From the NCBI GenBank assembly GCA_016838945.1, contig JADLKP010000011.1, forward strand, positions 1-22,093: DNA of 22,093 nucleotides. Reading direction: 5' to 3'. The position numbers and the translations under genes were made by a program. Below, piece after piece: positions 1 to 8,506 of this stretch. This DNA comes from Methanobrevibacter sp. (GTDB lineage Archaea; Methanobacteriota; Methanobacteria; Methanobacteriales; Methanobacteriaceae). How positions within the stretch are numbered: the stretch's first letter is position 1; every line of letters begins with the position of its first letter. Below the pieces are notes generated by a model, which ran no database searches, had not been told where the DNA came from, and saw only the letters and a program-made list of their open reading frames with translations.

Positions 1-477
1 ATGTTTAATTTTTTTCAAATAATTTAATCAAAATGATAATATTTTTCATAAATTGTTAAATTGATGCTTTTAAGATTATTCTTAAATCCTTAAATATGAA
101 ACTTACTTCAAAAAATAGTTCATTTAACTTGAAAAGAGTGTTTTGCTAGCATACATTAAAATATTGGGTAAATTTCAATTCATTTAAGGAATGTCCGATT
201 TCTAATCAAATTCCATATATTTATTGCTCAATAAATAACTATTTATACTTTGAAGATTAACTATATATAACCGACATTAAGATATTTTTTATCTTAAGCA
301 AAATGACTAAATAGATATTATTTTTTTTAAAAGATTTGATTGTGTTAATATTTGCATCTTCCATTGAAATCAGTAAATGGAATTGGATAGCTTGTAAGTC
401 ATCTTAGAAATATTTGAATAATTAAATGGCTTTAAATTATAAGATTCTATTTATATTCAAAGATAGGGGTGATAATA
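1..477. other. A+T-rich intergenic region upstream of the PAS gene pair
   Basis: No coding region with a ribosome binding site is visible here. The stretch is strongly A+T rich. It holds a TATA-like run (TATATATAA, 262-270) and a short inverted repeat TTAAGAT/ATCTTAA (277-283 and 291-297, 7-nt loop). Neither can be assigned a role. The last 15 bases carry the ribosome binding site AGGGGTGAT of the next gene. Confidence 0.5.
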
Positions 478-2454
478 ATGTTAACTACAATTATAGAAGA
501 CATGGACGGAAATGTAATCAATAGGCAGACATATATCAGGGATTATCCTTTCAACAATTTTTCATTCAAAAAGAAAAGGAAGAAAATAGTATTCAATCCT
601 TCATTCTTTGATGAATTGGACTTTTCTTTGGGAGTTTTAGTTCCAGATATGAGCCACAACGATTTTATAATCTATTTTTTAAATGAATCTCTATTGGATT
701 ACTTCAACATTAGTTTGGATGAAGTGAAAGGCGCTTACTTATTTGACTCTTTGGAGTTTCTCAATGATTTTGATATCAAGGAAATGCTCTTTGACTCATA
801 TAACAATGATAATGATCTGGAATTCAAGATTTTGCGTTATGTCGAAAACATTCTTGTCAGTTCTAATGTATATAAATTCTTCAGATTCAATGATAAGCTT
901 TATTTCAAAATATCCAATTCCGATGATCTGGACATCCTAAACAAATCCAATAAGGAAACCATAGAAAATTCCAGCTTAAGCGTTGGAATAGTGCAGGCCA
1001 ACAAATGGATTTATGGAAATGAAACATTCTGCAAAATGTATGGTGTTGACATGTCAAACATCCATGAATTGGAAATCTTCAATAAGGACATCATATCCAG
1101 GGAATTTGCAAGTGTTGAAGAGTTGAAATATATACTTGATGATATCTTGAACCGCAGGCAGTTTTTCTTCCAGGATAACCTGACATTGAATCATAATGGA
1201 GAAATAAGGTACCTTACAGAAATCATTTATCCCACCTCCTTCAACAATCATCCTGCAATAGAAGTGGTCTTTATAGATCAAACAAAGGAAAAAAGGCTGA
1301 AGAAGGAATTTGCAGATTTGAATAGGAAAAAGGAGATTATCCTAAAGTTAGGAAAATTGGCTGTATGCCAAGTGAAGGATGGAAAGCCATTTTGGTCAAA
1401 TGAAATATTCTCAATCTTTGAAATCCCACCTAGCGAGTTGGACTTATCCAGAACCGTAAATTCAATATATGAATTTTTCGACATAATCAAGGATTTCATC
1501 ATTAAAACTGATTTGATCAGCTTATACAAGGAAATAGACAATCAGAAAGATGAATCATCTAAGTTCAATTTAAATTTCAGAATAAAAACAAAAAAGGGCA
1601 ATATAAAATTCATCAATTGCGAATTCATCCTCTATGGTGAAGAACCGTTGACTCTAACAGGATTTGCACAGGATATCAGCTATGAGGAAAATTTAAAGAA
1701 TGAGTTGAACTATCAACTGGGGGAATATGAAAAGCTTTATATGGAACTGAAGGATTCAAAAAGAATATTGGAGGAGGAACTGGAGAAGAAGTCTCAGATT
1801 CTGGAATACATTTATATTAAGCTCAATTTCAATCTAAATATATTCATCCATCTTTTAGGCGCTCATCTTGATTCCAATCCTCAGATATCAGACAACTACT
1901 ATAATGTCTTCAAGAAAAGGATTGAGATACTCTGCAGAGACAATGTCATTTCACAGAGCCTTGAAAGCTATGATCAATTGAACTTCAAGGACTTTATGGG
2001 CATCTTTATAAGTGAATACTATCCCAAACTTTTCAAGTCAAGCACAGTCAACTGCAGCATCGATGGGGATATCCTATTCTATAGGGATGAAATAGACTTG
2101 ATCTATCTGATATTATGCGAATATTTCTTGAATATCCTGAAGCTTGAGGAAAACGAAGTCGAAAGATTTGATGTAGATGGATTTGTGGAAGAGGATTTCA
2201 TAAGGATTTCCATCAGGGCATCCAACTATGAAAAGCTGGATTCGGATTACATGAAGTGCCTTGAATTTTTAAGTGAAATAGAAAATGGCAGATTGCATGA
2301 CCTTTCAATGGATAGTGATGAAAATATGGTTGAAATGAGGATTACATTTGAAAAGCACCGTCCAAGCAGTGCCAATGCATTGTCTGATAAGTCCAGTCTT
2401 AAGGATGATGGGTCAGGAGCAGAAGATCATGATTTGAGGGAGGATTCATCATGA
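478..2454 (+). CDS. Cytosolic multi-PAS sensor protein with degenerate histidine-kinase-like C-terminus
   Basis: A soluble 658-residue protein with no membrane segment. Three PAS-like units can be traced at about residues 50-150, 163-270 and 285-402; the last two end in typical PAC endings (VVFIDQTKEKR, LTGFAQDISYEEN). A charged helix at 403-445 looks like a coiled coil. The C-terminal 200 residues resemble a HisKA_2/HATPase core. Only an N-box-like CEYFLN (548-552) survives; no HHRVKN-type phosphoacceptor or DxGxG box is seen. The start is the ATG at 478, because AGGGGTGAT sits 4 nt upstream; the GTG at 469 lies inside that site. The gene overlaps the next by 4 nt (ATGA), so the two are probably coupled in translation. 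Their sequences are similar throughout, so they are tandem paralogues. Likely role: signal sensing. Ligand and partner are unknown. Confidence 0.8.
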   Translation: MLTTIIEDMDGNVINRQTYIRDYPFNNFSFKKKRKKIVFNPSFFDELDFSLGVLVPDMSHNDFIIYFLNESLLDYFNISLDEVKGAYLFDSLEFLNDFDIKEMLFDSYNNDNDLEFKILRYVENILVSSNVYKFFRFNDKLYFKISNSDDLDILNKSNKETIENSSLSVGIVQANKWIYGNETFCKMYGVDMSNIHELEIFNKDIISREFASVEELKYILDDILNRRQFFFQDNLTLNHNGEIRYLTEIIYPTSFNNHPAIEVVFIDQTKEKRLKKEFADLNRKKEIILKLGKLAVCQVKDGKPFWSNEIFSIFEIPPSELDLSRTVNSIYEFFDIIKDFIIKTDLISLYKEIDNQKDESSKFNLNFRIKTKKGNIKFINCEFILYGEEPLTLTGFAQDISYEENLKNELNYQLGEYEKLYMELKDSKRILEEELEKKSQILEYIYIKLNFNLNIFIHLLGAHLDSNPQISDNYYNVFKKRIEILCRDNVISQSLESYDQLNFKDFMGIFISEYYPKLFKSSTVNCSIDGDILFYRDEIDLIYLILCEYFLNILKLEENEVERFDVDGFVEEDFIRISIRASNYEKLDSDYMKCLEFLSEIENGRLHDLSMDSDENMVEMRITFEKHRPSSANALSDKSSLKDDGSGAEDHDLREDSS

Positions 2455-4643
2455 AGATTGTTATACAGGATATGGAAAACAATGTCCTTAAGGAAATAAG
2501 GGGCAGTGGAAAATATGAAGTCTTTACAAATTCCCCTAGGGTGAAATCAGTTGAATATGATGAGAACTTCAAGATATTCGATAAGCTGAATCAGGATCTG
2601 CTTATTCTTAAGTTCTGCAAAAACAGCAAGGACTTCATTGTCGAGTACATTTCACAAAATTACATTGACATGATCAATTCAATCTATACCGATCAGTATG
2701 ACTATACATTGTCCTTCAAGAATATTGTTGGCAGATACTTTTCAAAAATGTTTCCATTCGTTAAGAAAAGCAATCTGTTAAGGATATTCGTAAAGGTGGC
2801 TGAAACAGGCGAACCCTTTGAATTTCGGGAAGTCAAGTACATAGATGACATCCTGATTTCCATATACAGGCATAAGCTGTTCCTTTTTGAAGGCAATCTT
2901 TTTCACTTATCCTATTATGAAGAGGATTTGGATTTGCTCTACTTTGCAGGGGAAGAGTTTTTCAATAAGTCTGAAAGACCATATGTCCTGATGGAAGGAA
3001 ATGAAATATTGAAGGTAAATTCCAAGTTCTTGAATTATTTTGCAGTTGAAGAGGATGAAATATTGGGGCTCTATGACTTTAAAAAATTGGATCTTGTTGA
3101 TATGGGCTATGATGATTTGGATTTGATCCTAAACAATCTCCTAAACAGAAAGTCCTTCTTTGAAACATTTGAGTTTTCCATCATCGATTCAAAGGACAGA
3201 AGGCGTTGGCTCAGGGCATTTGCATCCCCTTCAAGCCATAACTACAATCCTGCAGTGAAGATATTCTTTAAGGAAATCACAGATGAAAAGGAGTATGAGT
3301 TGGAAGCCTACTTGCTTAGGGATACATTGAATCTGGTTCAGGAGGAAAATGATATTGCTGGATTTTACAGGAAAAACGTTAAGAACAACAATATTAATCT
3401 GGAAAATTACGGCCAGTATCTTGAAGAGGGATTCCTGGAAGAGAACATCCTAAGCAGGAATGTTAAAAATTTTGAAAAGGAACAGTTTTTAAATGATGGA
3501 ATGCCTGATGATTGGACTGACGGCAAGGATGATGATAAGGGCATATGGAATCAATTGGATCATTCCACTGTGTATTCACGGGGAATATACAATATCCTTG
3601 ATTTGAATTTTGATGATTTGAATCATGGCGCTGATGATGAAATGGATCTTAATGATTCATTGGATGATGATTTAAGCGTATTTAAAGTTTATTTGGATGA
3701 GGATACGGATATTGAAGCAGCTGACAGTGAGTTGGCCGATTTGGATGAGTTGAACAGTATTGAATTCACCAAGTACATATCTGATTTGGATAAGGAAGAT
3801 TTCAAATCTGAGTTGAGCAACTTTTCCAAAAATTATGACACCATCAATGCAAATTTCAGAATCATCAGTGAAATGGATAGGGAAAAATACATTAATTTCA
3901 TTATTGAAGGTGAATTCAATGAAAATGGTGAAAATACAGATTATATAGGCTTCCTGAAGGACAATACAAATAGAATTCTTAATGAAAATATGCTGAAGGA
4001 CAATTTAAGCAAATTGGATCTTCTATTAAGCAAGATCACTGAAGTGAATCATAGGCTGGAAAAAACACAAAAGTCTGAAGAGAAATTATTGAATGACTCC
4101 CATATTCTGATAAAGGATCTTCTGCACTTGTTCTTAAGGATAATGAATCACAGCTTAAAGTCCGGATTGGATAAAAAGATTATTCTGGAGAATTTCCAAA
4201 GGAGAATAAACGTTTTGCTCCTCATCCACCAATACATTGACAAGGACTTCGACTTATTGAACATAAGCGTTAAGGATTACATCGAGGAGTGCTTGAGTTT
4301 TCTCTCCAATGACAAAAATTTGAATCTGAACTATAAAACTGATTTGAAGGATATCCGCATAAATATAGGATCTTTATCATTCATTGGAATCATAATCTAT
4401 GAATTTGCATATAACATTTTTGCAGGTGATGACATTGCAATCCGCTTAAGAAGGAAAAGGGGCAAAGCCATTTTGACATTCACTAAAGAGAATTCATCTC
4501 TAAACAAGGGCAAATTCAACGTAAGTATTGTTGAAGAGGTCTTGAATTCCTTGGATTTCAAGTTTTCAAAGTCCGAAAATGGGGATTCCTATGAAATATC
4601 AATTCCAATTGTCAATGATTATATTGTTAGCTTGAGCAATTAG
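2451..4643 (+). CDS. Cytosolic PAS sensor protein, paralogue of the upstream gene, degenerate kinase core
   Basis: A 730-residue soluble protein starting at the ATG that overlaps the previous stop codon, with GGGAGGA just upstream. The opening (IVIQDMENNVL) matches that of its neighbour (TIIEDMDGNVI), and PAS-like units lie at about 45-160 and 172-280. A third, weaker PAC-like piece lies at about 436-512. Between them, residues 345-435 form an Asp-rich linker absent from the paralogue. Residues 545-720 resemble a HisKA_2/HATPase core. The segment LLNDSHILIKD aligns with LLxEIHHRVKN but has lost the H-R pair. The N-box keeps E651 and N655 (EFAYN), and the G1 box DxGxG is replaced by TKENSS. 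Autophosphorylation is therefore doubtful, and a pseudokinase or protein-interaction role is as likely. No response regulator gene lies nearby. Confidence 0.8.
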   Translation: MKIVIQDMENNVLKEIRGSGKYEVFTNSPRVKSVEYDENFKIFDKLNQDLLILKFCKNSKDFIVEYISQNYIDMINSIYTDQYDYTLSFKNIVGRYFSKMFPFVKKSNLLRIFVKVAETGEPFEFREVKYIDDILISIYRHKLFLFEGNLFHLSYYEEDLDLLYFAGEEFFNKSERPYVLMEGNEILKVNSKFLNYFAVEEDEILGLYDFKKLDLVDMGYDDLDLILNNLLNRKSFFETFEFSIIDSKDRRRWLRAFASPSSHNYNPAVKIFFKEITDEKEYELEAYLLRDTLNLVQEENDIAGFYRKNVKNNNINLENYGQYLEEGFLEENILSRNVKNFEKEQFLNDGMPDDWTDGKDDDKGIWNQLDHSTVYSRGIYNILDLNFDDLNHGADDEMDLNDSLDDDLSVFKVYLDEDTDIEAADSELADLDELNSIEFTKYISDLDKEDFKSELSNFSKNYDTINANFRIISEMDREKYINFIIEGEFNENGENTDYIGFLKDNTNRILNENMLKDNLSKLDLLLSKITEVNHRLEKTQKSEEKLLNDSHILIKDLLHLFLRIMNHSLKSGLDKKIILENFQRRINVLLLIHQYIDKDFDLLNISVKDYIEECLSFLSNDKNLNLNYKTDLKDIRINIGSLSFIGIIIYEFAYNIFAGDDIAIRLRRKRGKAILTFTKENSSLNKGKFNVSIVEEVLNSLDFKFSKSENGDSYEISIPIVNDYIVSLSN

Positions 4644-4698
4644 CTTGCTTTTATCATTGGCAAATTAATTTTTTTATGATTTTGCGTAAGGTGGGATG

Positions 4699-6252
4699 AT
4701 GAGCTCTAAACTGGTTAAGAGCAGTGCCTTGATACTTCTTGGAAATGTCATTTTCCGTATTGGAGGCTACATATATAAATATCTGATGGCAATACTATTG
4801 GGGACTTCTGCATATGGCGTATTCACTTTAACCACTCCCCTTCAAGGAATATTCCAAATTTTATCTGCAGGAGGGTTGCCTCCGGCAATTGCAAAGTATA
4901 TTTCAGAGTATAACAGCTTGAATGAGGAGGATTTGGCCAGACAAACTGTTTTTACGGCTTTAAAGATTATGGTGATTTTGGGATTGCTCTTCGGATTCAT
5001 CATGATTGTCGTTGTGGCTCCGTGGCTGGCTTATGAATTCTATCGAAAACCTATTACCTTAGTCCCTTTGCAGGCGGTTGGTTTGATAACGCCCTTTAGT
5101 GTAATCGTTGGAGGGTTTCGAGGTGCATTTCAAGGGGTATATAAAATGGAATATATATTGTATACCCGTGCCATTGAGCAGATAGTGATGATTTTGGCAG
5201 CCACTGGTTTTGTTCTCATAGGCTTGTCTGCATTCGGTGCTATTTTAGGTTCAGTGTTTGGATTTGCGGTTTCAGCGGTTTCAGCTATTTATATCTTTAA
5301 TCGTTATATGGAAAAGTATTTGCCTAGGCATAATGAGGATTTTGAATTTTCATTTAAGGATGAATTGGTTTTGGCAAGGAGATTGGTTTCATTTGCCATT
5401 CCAGTTTCCATAACCGGCTTGGCTGAAATGGGGATTTATAGCATTTCCACTTTCATCATAGGAGTGTTCTTGACAACAGGGGTTATAGGATATTTTGGTG
5501 TAGTGGATCCAATTGCCAGATTGCCTTTAATCATTTCCGGTTCCATTGCCACTTCAATTTTACCTGCCGCTTCAGAAGCGTTTGCAATTAAGGATGAATT
5601 ATTGCTTCAAAGATATGTTGAAGAATCCTACAAATACGGGCTTTTTTTCATTGTGCCCATGTCCTTGGGCATTGCCATATTCTCTAGGGAAATCTTGGGA
5701 TTGCTGTTTTTCGCTAATCCTGAATATATGAATGGATTTGGTGCATTGTCCATTTTGGTGCTGGGCATGGCATTCTATTCAATATATTCCATTTCCGGCA
5801 GCATTGTTCAGGGGATTGGCAATCCGAAGATTCCTTTGTATCTGTTGATATTCGGATGTTTGATTACCTTTATTTTTGGATGGTGCCTAATTCCCCGATA
5901 TCAGCTTATAGGAGCAGCATTGGCCACTTCAATTGCTTCCTTTGCCATGACTGTCCCCATGTTTCTCATACAGTTCAAGTTAACTAAAACTAAGCCCCCA
6001 TATAAATTTATATTTAAGGTATTGGTTGCATCTGTCATAATGATAATGCCTTCACTTGTCTTGCCTAAGAATAGTTTGGGTCTGGTTTTGGGATTGATTA
6101 TCTGTCCAATCATATATGGCATCATGATTATTTACTTAAGGGCATTTGATAGTGAGGATATTAAAGGATTCAAGAGGTTTTCCAATAAATTAGGGCCTCT
6201 TGGAAAGTATTTTAATAATTTCATAGACATTATAGTCAATTTTTATGATTGA
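4699..6252 (+). CDS. Polysaccharide/oligosaccharide flippase (MOP superfamily, polysaccharide biosynthesis protein)
   Basis: A strongly hydrophobic protein of 517 residues with about 12-14 membrane helices. The N-terminal block, from SSALILLGNVIFRIGGY through the following ILSAGGLPPAIAKYISEY, is typical of the Wzx/RfbX-SpoVB branch of MOP flippases. The C-terminal half carries the family pattern of helix, GxGNPK loop (QGIGNPKIPLYLLI), then GAALATSIAS. Such proteins move lipid-linked sugar precursors across the cytoplasmic membrane, which fits synthesis of archaeal cell wall or surface glycans; the substrate cannot be read from sequence. ATG codons stand at 4696 and 4699; the second is preferred because AAGGTG (4688-4693) is then 5 nt away. 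The 55-nt gap after the PAS genes contains a T7 run, so separate transcription is possible. The last codons lie inside the first unit of the downstream repeat array. Confidence 0.88.
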   Translation: MSSKLVKSSALILLGNVIFRIGGYIYKYLMAILLGTSAYGVFTLTTPLQGIFQILSAGGLPPAIAKYISEYNSLNEEDLARQTVFTALKIMVILGLLFGFIMIVVVAPWLAYEFYRKPITLVPLQAVGLITPFSVIVGGFRGAFQGVYKMEYILYTRAIEQIVMILAATGFVLIGLSAFGAILGSVFGFAVSAVSAIYIFNRYMEKYLPRHNEDFEFSFKDELVLARRLVSFAIPVSITGLAEMGIYSISTFIIGVFLTTGVIGYFGVVDPIARLPLIISGSIATSILPAASEAFAIKDELLLQRYVEESYKYGLFFIVPMSLGIAIFSREILGLLFFANPEYMNGFGALSILVLGMAFYSIYSISGSIVQGIGNPKIPLYLLIFGCLITFIFGWCLIPRYQLIGAALATSIASFAMTVPMFLIQFKLTKTKPPYKFIFKVLVASVIMIMPSLVLPKNSLGLVLGLIICPIIYGIMIIYLRAFDSEDIKGFKRFSNKLGPLGKYFNNFIDIIVNFYD

Positions 6253-6466
6253 TTTTTTTTAAAATATTTTCTTTTGGTGGTTTTTTTTTCAAAATTAGTT
6301 TTTTATGATTTTTTCTTTTGGTGGGTGGTGTTGTTTTGTTTTTAAATTAGTTTTTTTTTATGATTTTTTCTTTTGGTGGGTGGTGTTGTTTTGTTTTTAA
6401 ATTAGTTTTTTATGATTTTTTCTTTTGGTGGGTGGTGTTGTTTTGTTTTTAAATTAGTTTTTTTTT
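6244..6466 (+). repeat. Tandem repeat array, about 52-60 bp units, T-rich with a G-rich core
   Basis: Three near-identical units start at 6304, 6359 and 6411. Each reads TATGAT, a T/C stretch, TTTTGGTGGGTGGTG, TTGTTTTG, then TTTTTAAATTAG and a T run. A fourth, diverged unit at 6244 includes the last codons and stop of the flippase gene. The units differ mainly in the closing T run, which is T6 or T9. A related stretch, AAATTAATTTTTTTATGATT, lies at 4662-4681 before the same gene. Archaeal transcripts end at U-rich tracts, so the array may act as a string of terminators between two convergent genes. Confidence 0.85.
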
Positions 6467-6531
6467 ACAATTTTTCGGATGTGAGATAGCCCTATTTTTA
6501 CTCAGTTCACCATATGTGGATGAAAATGATG

Positions 6532-6554
6532 AGGATTCAATCAAGATGAATCCT
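6532..6554 (-). terminator. Inverted repeat over the stop codon of the zinc-ribbon gene
   Basis: AGGATTCA (6532-6539) and TGAATCCT (6547-6554) form a perfect 8-bp stem with a 7-nt loop covering the TGA stop of the leftward gene. No strong T run follows at once on that strand, so a terminator role is uncertain; an RNA end-protecting hairpin is possible. Confidence 0.35.
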
Positions 6555-7217
6555 ATCTTCAACTTTCAGCTCTCCACCGCAAATAGGGCATGTTTCATCT
6601 TCAACAATGTATGTGATCCTATTTTTGCACTTAGGACAATGGTCCCTTTTAAATTTATCCCCATCCATTGTATAGAAGTACCCTCCATAAATGATGCTTA
6701 TGATTGTAATGCTGTTTACGTATGTGTCGATGAAGGATTCCATATGATTGATTATCATGTTAAGTTTGGACATCATATTTTTATTATTTCCATTGGAATC
6801 AATCAATTCCCCAATCAGTTCCTTAAAGTACTTGTCATTTTCCAGAATAAAGTCATAGACTTCAATTATAATGCTGTCCGTTAGCATGTCCTTCAATTCA
6901 AGTGCCTTCTTATGTTTCTCTTGGATAAACCTGTAATGCTTTTTTATGCTATCATTAAGTATATTTATTGAGGTACATGCACCATATCTTGATTCAAATG
7001 GATTGATTTCAAAAATGGTTATCTTTTCATTGCAGTTTCCACAATAGGTTTCTATTATATTGCCCACCAAAGGTGAAGATTCACTCTCTTCAATTGCACT
7101 TAAAACCTTATTCTCTATATTGATTTCATTTGTTTTCGGATTCAGATAAAAAATTTGGTCATAGCTGACAAAGATTGAATCACATTTTTTACATTTATAT
7201 TTTGTATGATGGGTCAT
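6537..7217 (-). CDS. Zinc-ribbon protein, copy A (unrecognised family)
   Basis: A 226-residue soluble protein with four CxxC knuckles: C9/C12 and C59/C62 in the N-terminal third, and C194/C197 and C210/C213 at the C-terminus (HCPKC, TCPICGG). These would form two zinc ribbons flanking a helical middle (about 85-165). The start is secure: GAGAGGTGATC precedes the ATG by 2-3 nt. It is a clear paralogue of the gene at 10306-10986, of identical length and with the same knuckle spacing. Shared pieces include MTHH, ETYCGNCN versus ETFCTNCN, and DETCPICG versus DEICPICG. The presumed zinc sites could bind nucleic acid or a protein; no catalytic motif is seen. It stands downstream of a small membrane-protein gene on the same strand, a pairing repeated in copy B. 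Function unknown. Confidence 0.8.
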   Translation of the reverse strand: MTHHTKYKCKKCDSIFVSYDQIFYLNPKTNEINIENKVLSAIEESESSPLVGNIIETYCGNCNEKITIFEINPFESRYGACTSINILNDSIKKHYRFIQEKHKKALELKDMLTDSIIIEVYDFILENDKYFKELIGELIDSNGNNKNMMSKLNMIINHMESFIDTYVNSITIISIIYGGYFYTMDGDKFKRDHCPKCKNRITYIVEDETCPICGGELKVEDRIHLD

Positions 7218-7259
7218 AAGATCACCTCTCTCTAAAATAGTAGTTCATTTGAATATGGT

Positions 7260-7294
7260 AGGGGATACCTCATTCCGCATGAAGTATGGCTCCT
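7260..7294 (-). other. Leader hairpin, possibly with a tiny upstream ORF, before zinc-ribbon gene A
   Basis: In a very A+T-rich gap, this G+C-richer stretch folds as AGGGG (7260-7264) with CTCCT (7290-7294, one G-U), then ATAC/GTAT and TCAT/ATGA around a TCCGC loop. Read leftward, GAGGAG stands 9 nt before an ATG at 7280 that opens an 11-codon frame ending with TGA at 7245, only 27 nt before the zinc-ribbon start. A regulatory leader is possible, but nothing proves it. Confidence 0.3.
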
Positions 7295-7395
7295 CTAAAA
7301 ATGCTGAAAAAATAGGATAAGATAAAATAAAAAAATAAAATCAATGGGTATAAAAAATTAAAAAAATTAAAAAATTGAGTTTTTTAATGGATTAA

Positions 7396-7508
7396 TCAAT
7401 AAGAGAACTACTCTTATTTTTAGAAAATGATTCAATTATGCATTTTCCTATTCAATAAGAGGATCTACGCTTATATTAAGAAAATGATTCAATTATGCAT
7501 TTTCCTAT
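7396..7508 (-). repeat. Tandem 56/57-bp duplication starting at the stop codon of membrane gene A
   Basis: Two units, 7396-7451 and 7452-7508, share the last 27 bases exactly (GAAAATGATTCAATTATGCA followed by TTTTCCTAT; 7425-7451 and 7482-7508) and the first ten. They differ mainly in the hairpin part. The first unit (7396-7451) holds a perfect AATAAGAG/CTCTTATT stem with a 5-nt loop; in the second the stem is shortened. Read leftward, the array starts with the TAG stop of the membrane-protein gene and is followed by T-rich sequence, so it probably duplicates a terminator. Confidence 0.85.
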
Positions 7509-7855
7509 GCGAGACCAATAATGAAATAGATAATCCACATAATGATTGATAGAATAATGATATATACTCCATGTTCCCGATAGGAATGAGGCTTGTTAAT
7601 GTAAGCCAGGATAATTCCGTATATAAGTCCAATCAATGGAATAAGTAGAGCAAATATGTATCCTATGATTATTATGATTTTATTTTTTGTAGTTAGCTTA
7701 TCCGTTTTTGCTTGCACATTATCGCTTTTGAAAACTGTTTCATCATCCAATTTTATTTCCTCATCATTTTTGCTTTCAGCATCTGTAGTTTCTTCCACAT
7801 TCGCTTCGCTTGTGTTATTTTCGATTTCCTCTTCTATCTTTTCGTCGTTGCTCAT
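7505..7855 (-). CDS. Small two-helix membrane protein with acidic N-terminal tail, copy A
   Basis: A 116-residue protein. Residues 1-55 are an acidic, Asn/Glu/Asp/Thr-rich tail. Two hydrophobic helices follow at about 60-83 and 94-115, joined by a short basic loop (NKPHSYREHG). The order IIGYIFALLIPLIGLIYGI, then IIILSIIMWII, recalls the small DUF4190-like or zinc-ribbon-tailed membrane proteins common in methanogens, but here no zinc ribbon is attached. The ATG at 7855 is preferred over codons 9 nt upstream because paralogue B starts at the same MS(N/D)D and both share GATGTG about 10 nt before it. No strong ribosome binding site is seen. The stop codon opens a tandem repeat. Function unknown; it is probably co-regulated with the neighbouring zinc-ribbon gene. 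Confidence 0.72.
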   Translation of the reverse strand: MSNDEKIEEEIENNTSEANVEETTDAESKNDEEIKLDDETVFKSDNVQAKTDKLTTKNKIIIIIGYIFALLIPLIGLIYGIILAYINKPHSYREHGVYIIILSIIMWIIYFIIGLA

Positions 7856-7923
7856 TTTTCTCACATCTTTTTTTGCTAATTAAAAATTAGAATGATTAAA
7901 CAATTTATTGTATGGATTTTAAT

Positions 7924-7947
7924 CATATAAAAGTTATTTTTGAACAT
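7924..7947 (-). promoter_or_regulatory. Putative promoter of membrane gene A (TATA box plus conserved GAACAT element)
   Basis: On the leftward strand a TTTATATG box (7931-7924) lies 69 bp before the ATG, with ATGTTCAAAA just upstream (7947-7938). The same pair, at 70 and 93 bp, stands before paralogue B (10082-10105). Conservation of sequence and spacing in otherwise drifting intergenic DNA supports a promoter or operator. Confidence 0.5.
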
Positions 7948-8284
7948 TTTTTAAATTTTCATCATTTTAATTGAAATATTTGAATAAAATTAATAAAATT
8001 AAGATTATTTTGAATGGCATTTTTTGCATATAAGCTAAAATTGGAATGTTTTATTTTTTATGAACATTATCTTAAAATCGGATTGGTTTCTTGGATATTG
8101 TTTAGTTTTAATAGAATGGGACTGTTTTTTAGTAATTTAAAAGATTTGAGAGATTTTTCTTTCTTTCCATTCGATGAATCAGTTTTGGTGAAAATGAATT
8201 CATATGGGGAGAAGAAATATTTCTGATTTATGAAAAAATAGGATTTGGTTTTATCGATTTTGTATAATTTTAGCTATGGAAATC
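7948..8284. other. A+T-rich stretch without a supported gene
   Basis: The left part (7948 to about 8000) resembles the region upstream of paralogue B (10106-10160), a trace of the block duplication. A 70-codon frame at 8014-8226 has no ribosome binding site and is not called. Nothing else is recognised. Confidence 0.4.
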
Positions 8285-8318
8285 CTTGAATCGTCAATCG
8301 ATTCAAGCCAGTTTTTTT
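8285..8318 (+). terminator. Hairpin plus T run
   Basis: CTTGAATCG (8285-8293) and CGATTCAAG (8299-8307) form a perfect 9-bp stem with a 5-nt loop, followed by CCAG and T7 (8312-8318). It has the shape of a rightward terminator, yet no accepted gene lies directly upstream on that strand. It may end an unannotated transcript from the 8014-8226 stretch. Confidence 0.45.
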
Positions 8319-8506
8319 ATTTCATGTTTGACAAACAATTTAAATAAATAGAAAACAGGTTATTTTGCTATTTTGTTCAAATAATTGATTATTTTTATAT
8401 AAAATATTAAACAAACTGCTTTCAGTTATCTTTATTAATAAATAAATTATACTATTCTTAAGAATTTTTATAGATTTTATTCATATTGATCTTTTGAGGT
8501 GTTTTT

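Noticed and set aside
6304..6457. G-quadruplex within each repeat unit
   Set aside because: Each unit has only three adjacent GG runs in GGTGGGTGG; a fourth run would have to come from another unit, so a stable structure is doubtful.
6244..6466. CRISPR array
   Set aside because: Units abut directly with no unique spacers, and the repeated stretch is low-complexity T-rich sequence.
6516..6884. 122-codon rightward frame opposite the zinc-ribbon gene A
   Set aside because: It lies fully antisense to a gene with a strong ribosome binding site, conserved CxxC motifs and a paralogue.
8014..8226. 70-codon rightward frame followed by a terminator-like hairpin
   Set aside because: It has no ribosome binding site, an A+T-driven composition (many Phe, Leu, Lys) and no family resemblance. 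The hairpin at 8285-8318 keeps it from being fully excluded, but it is not called.
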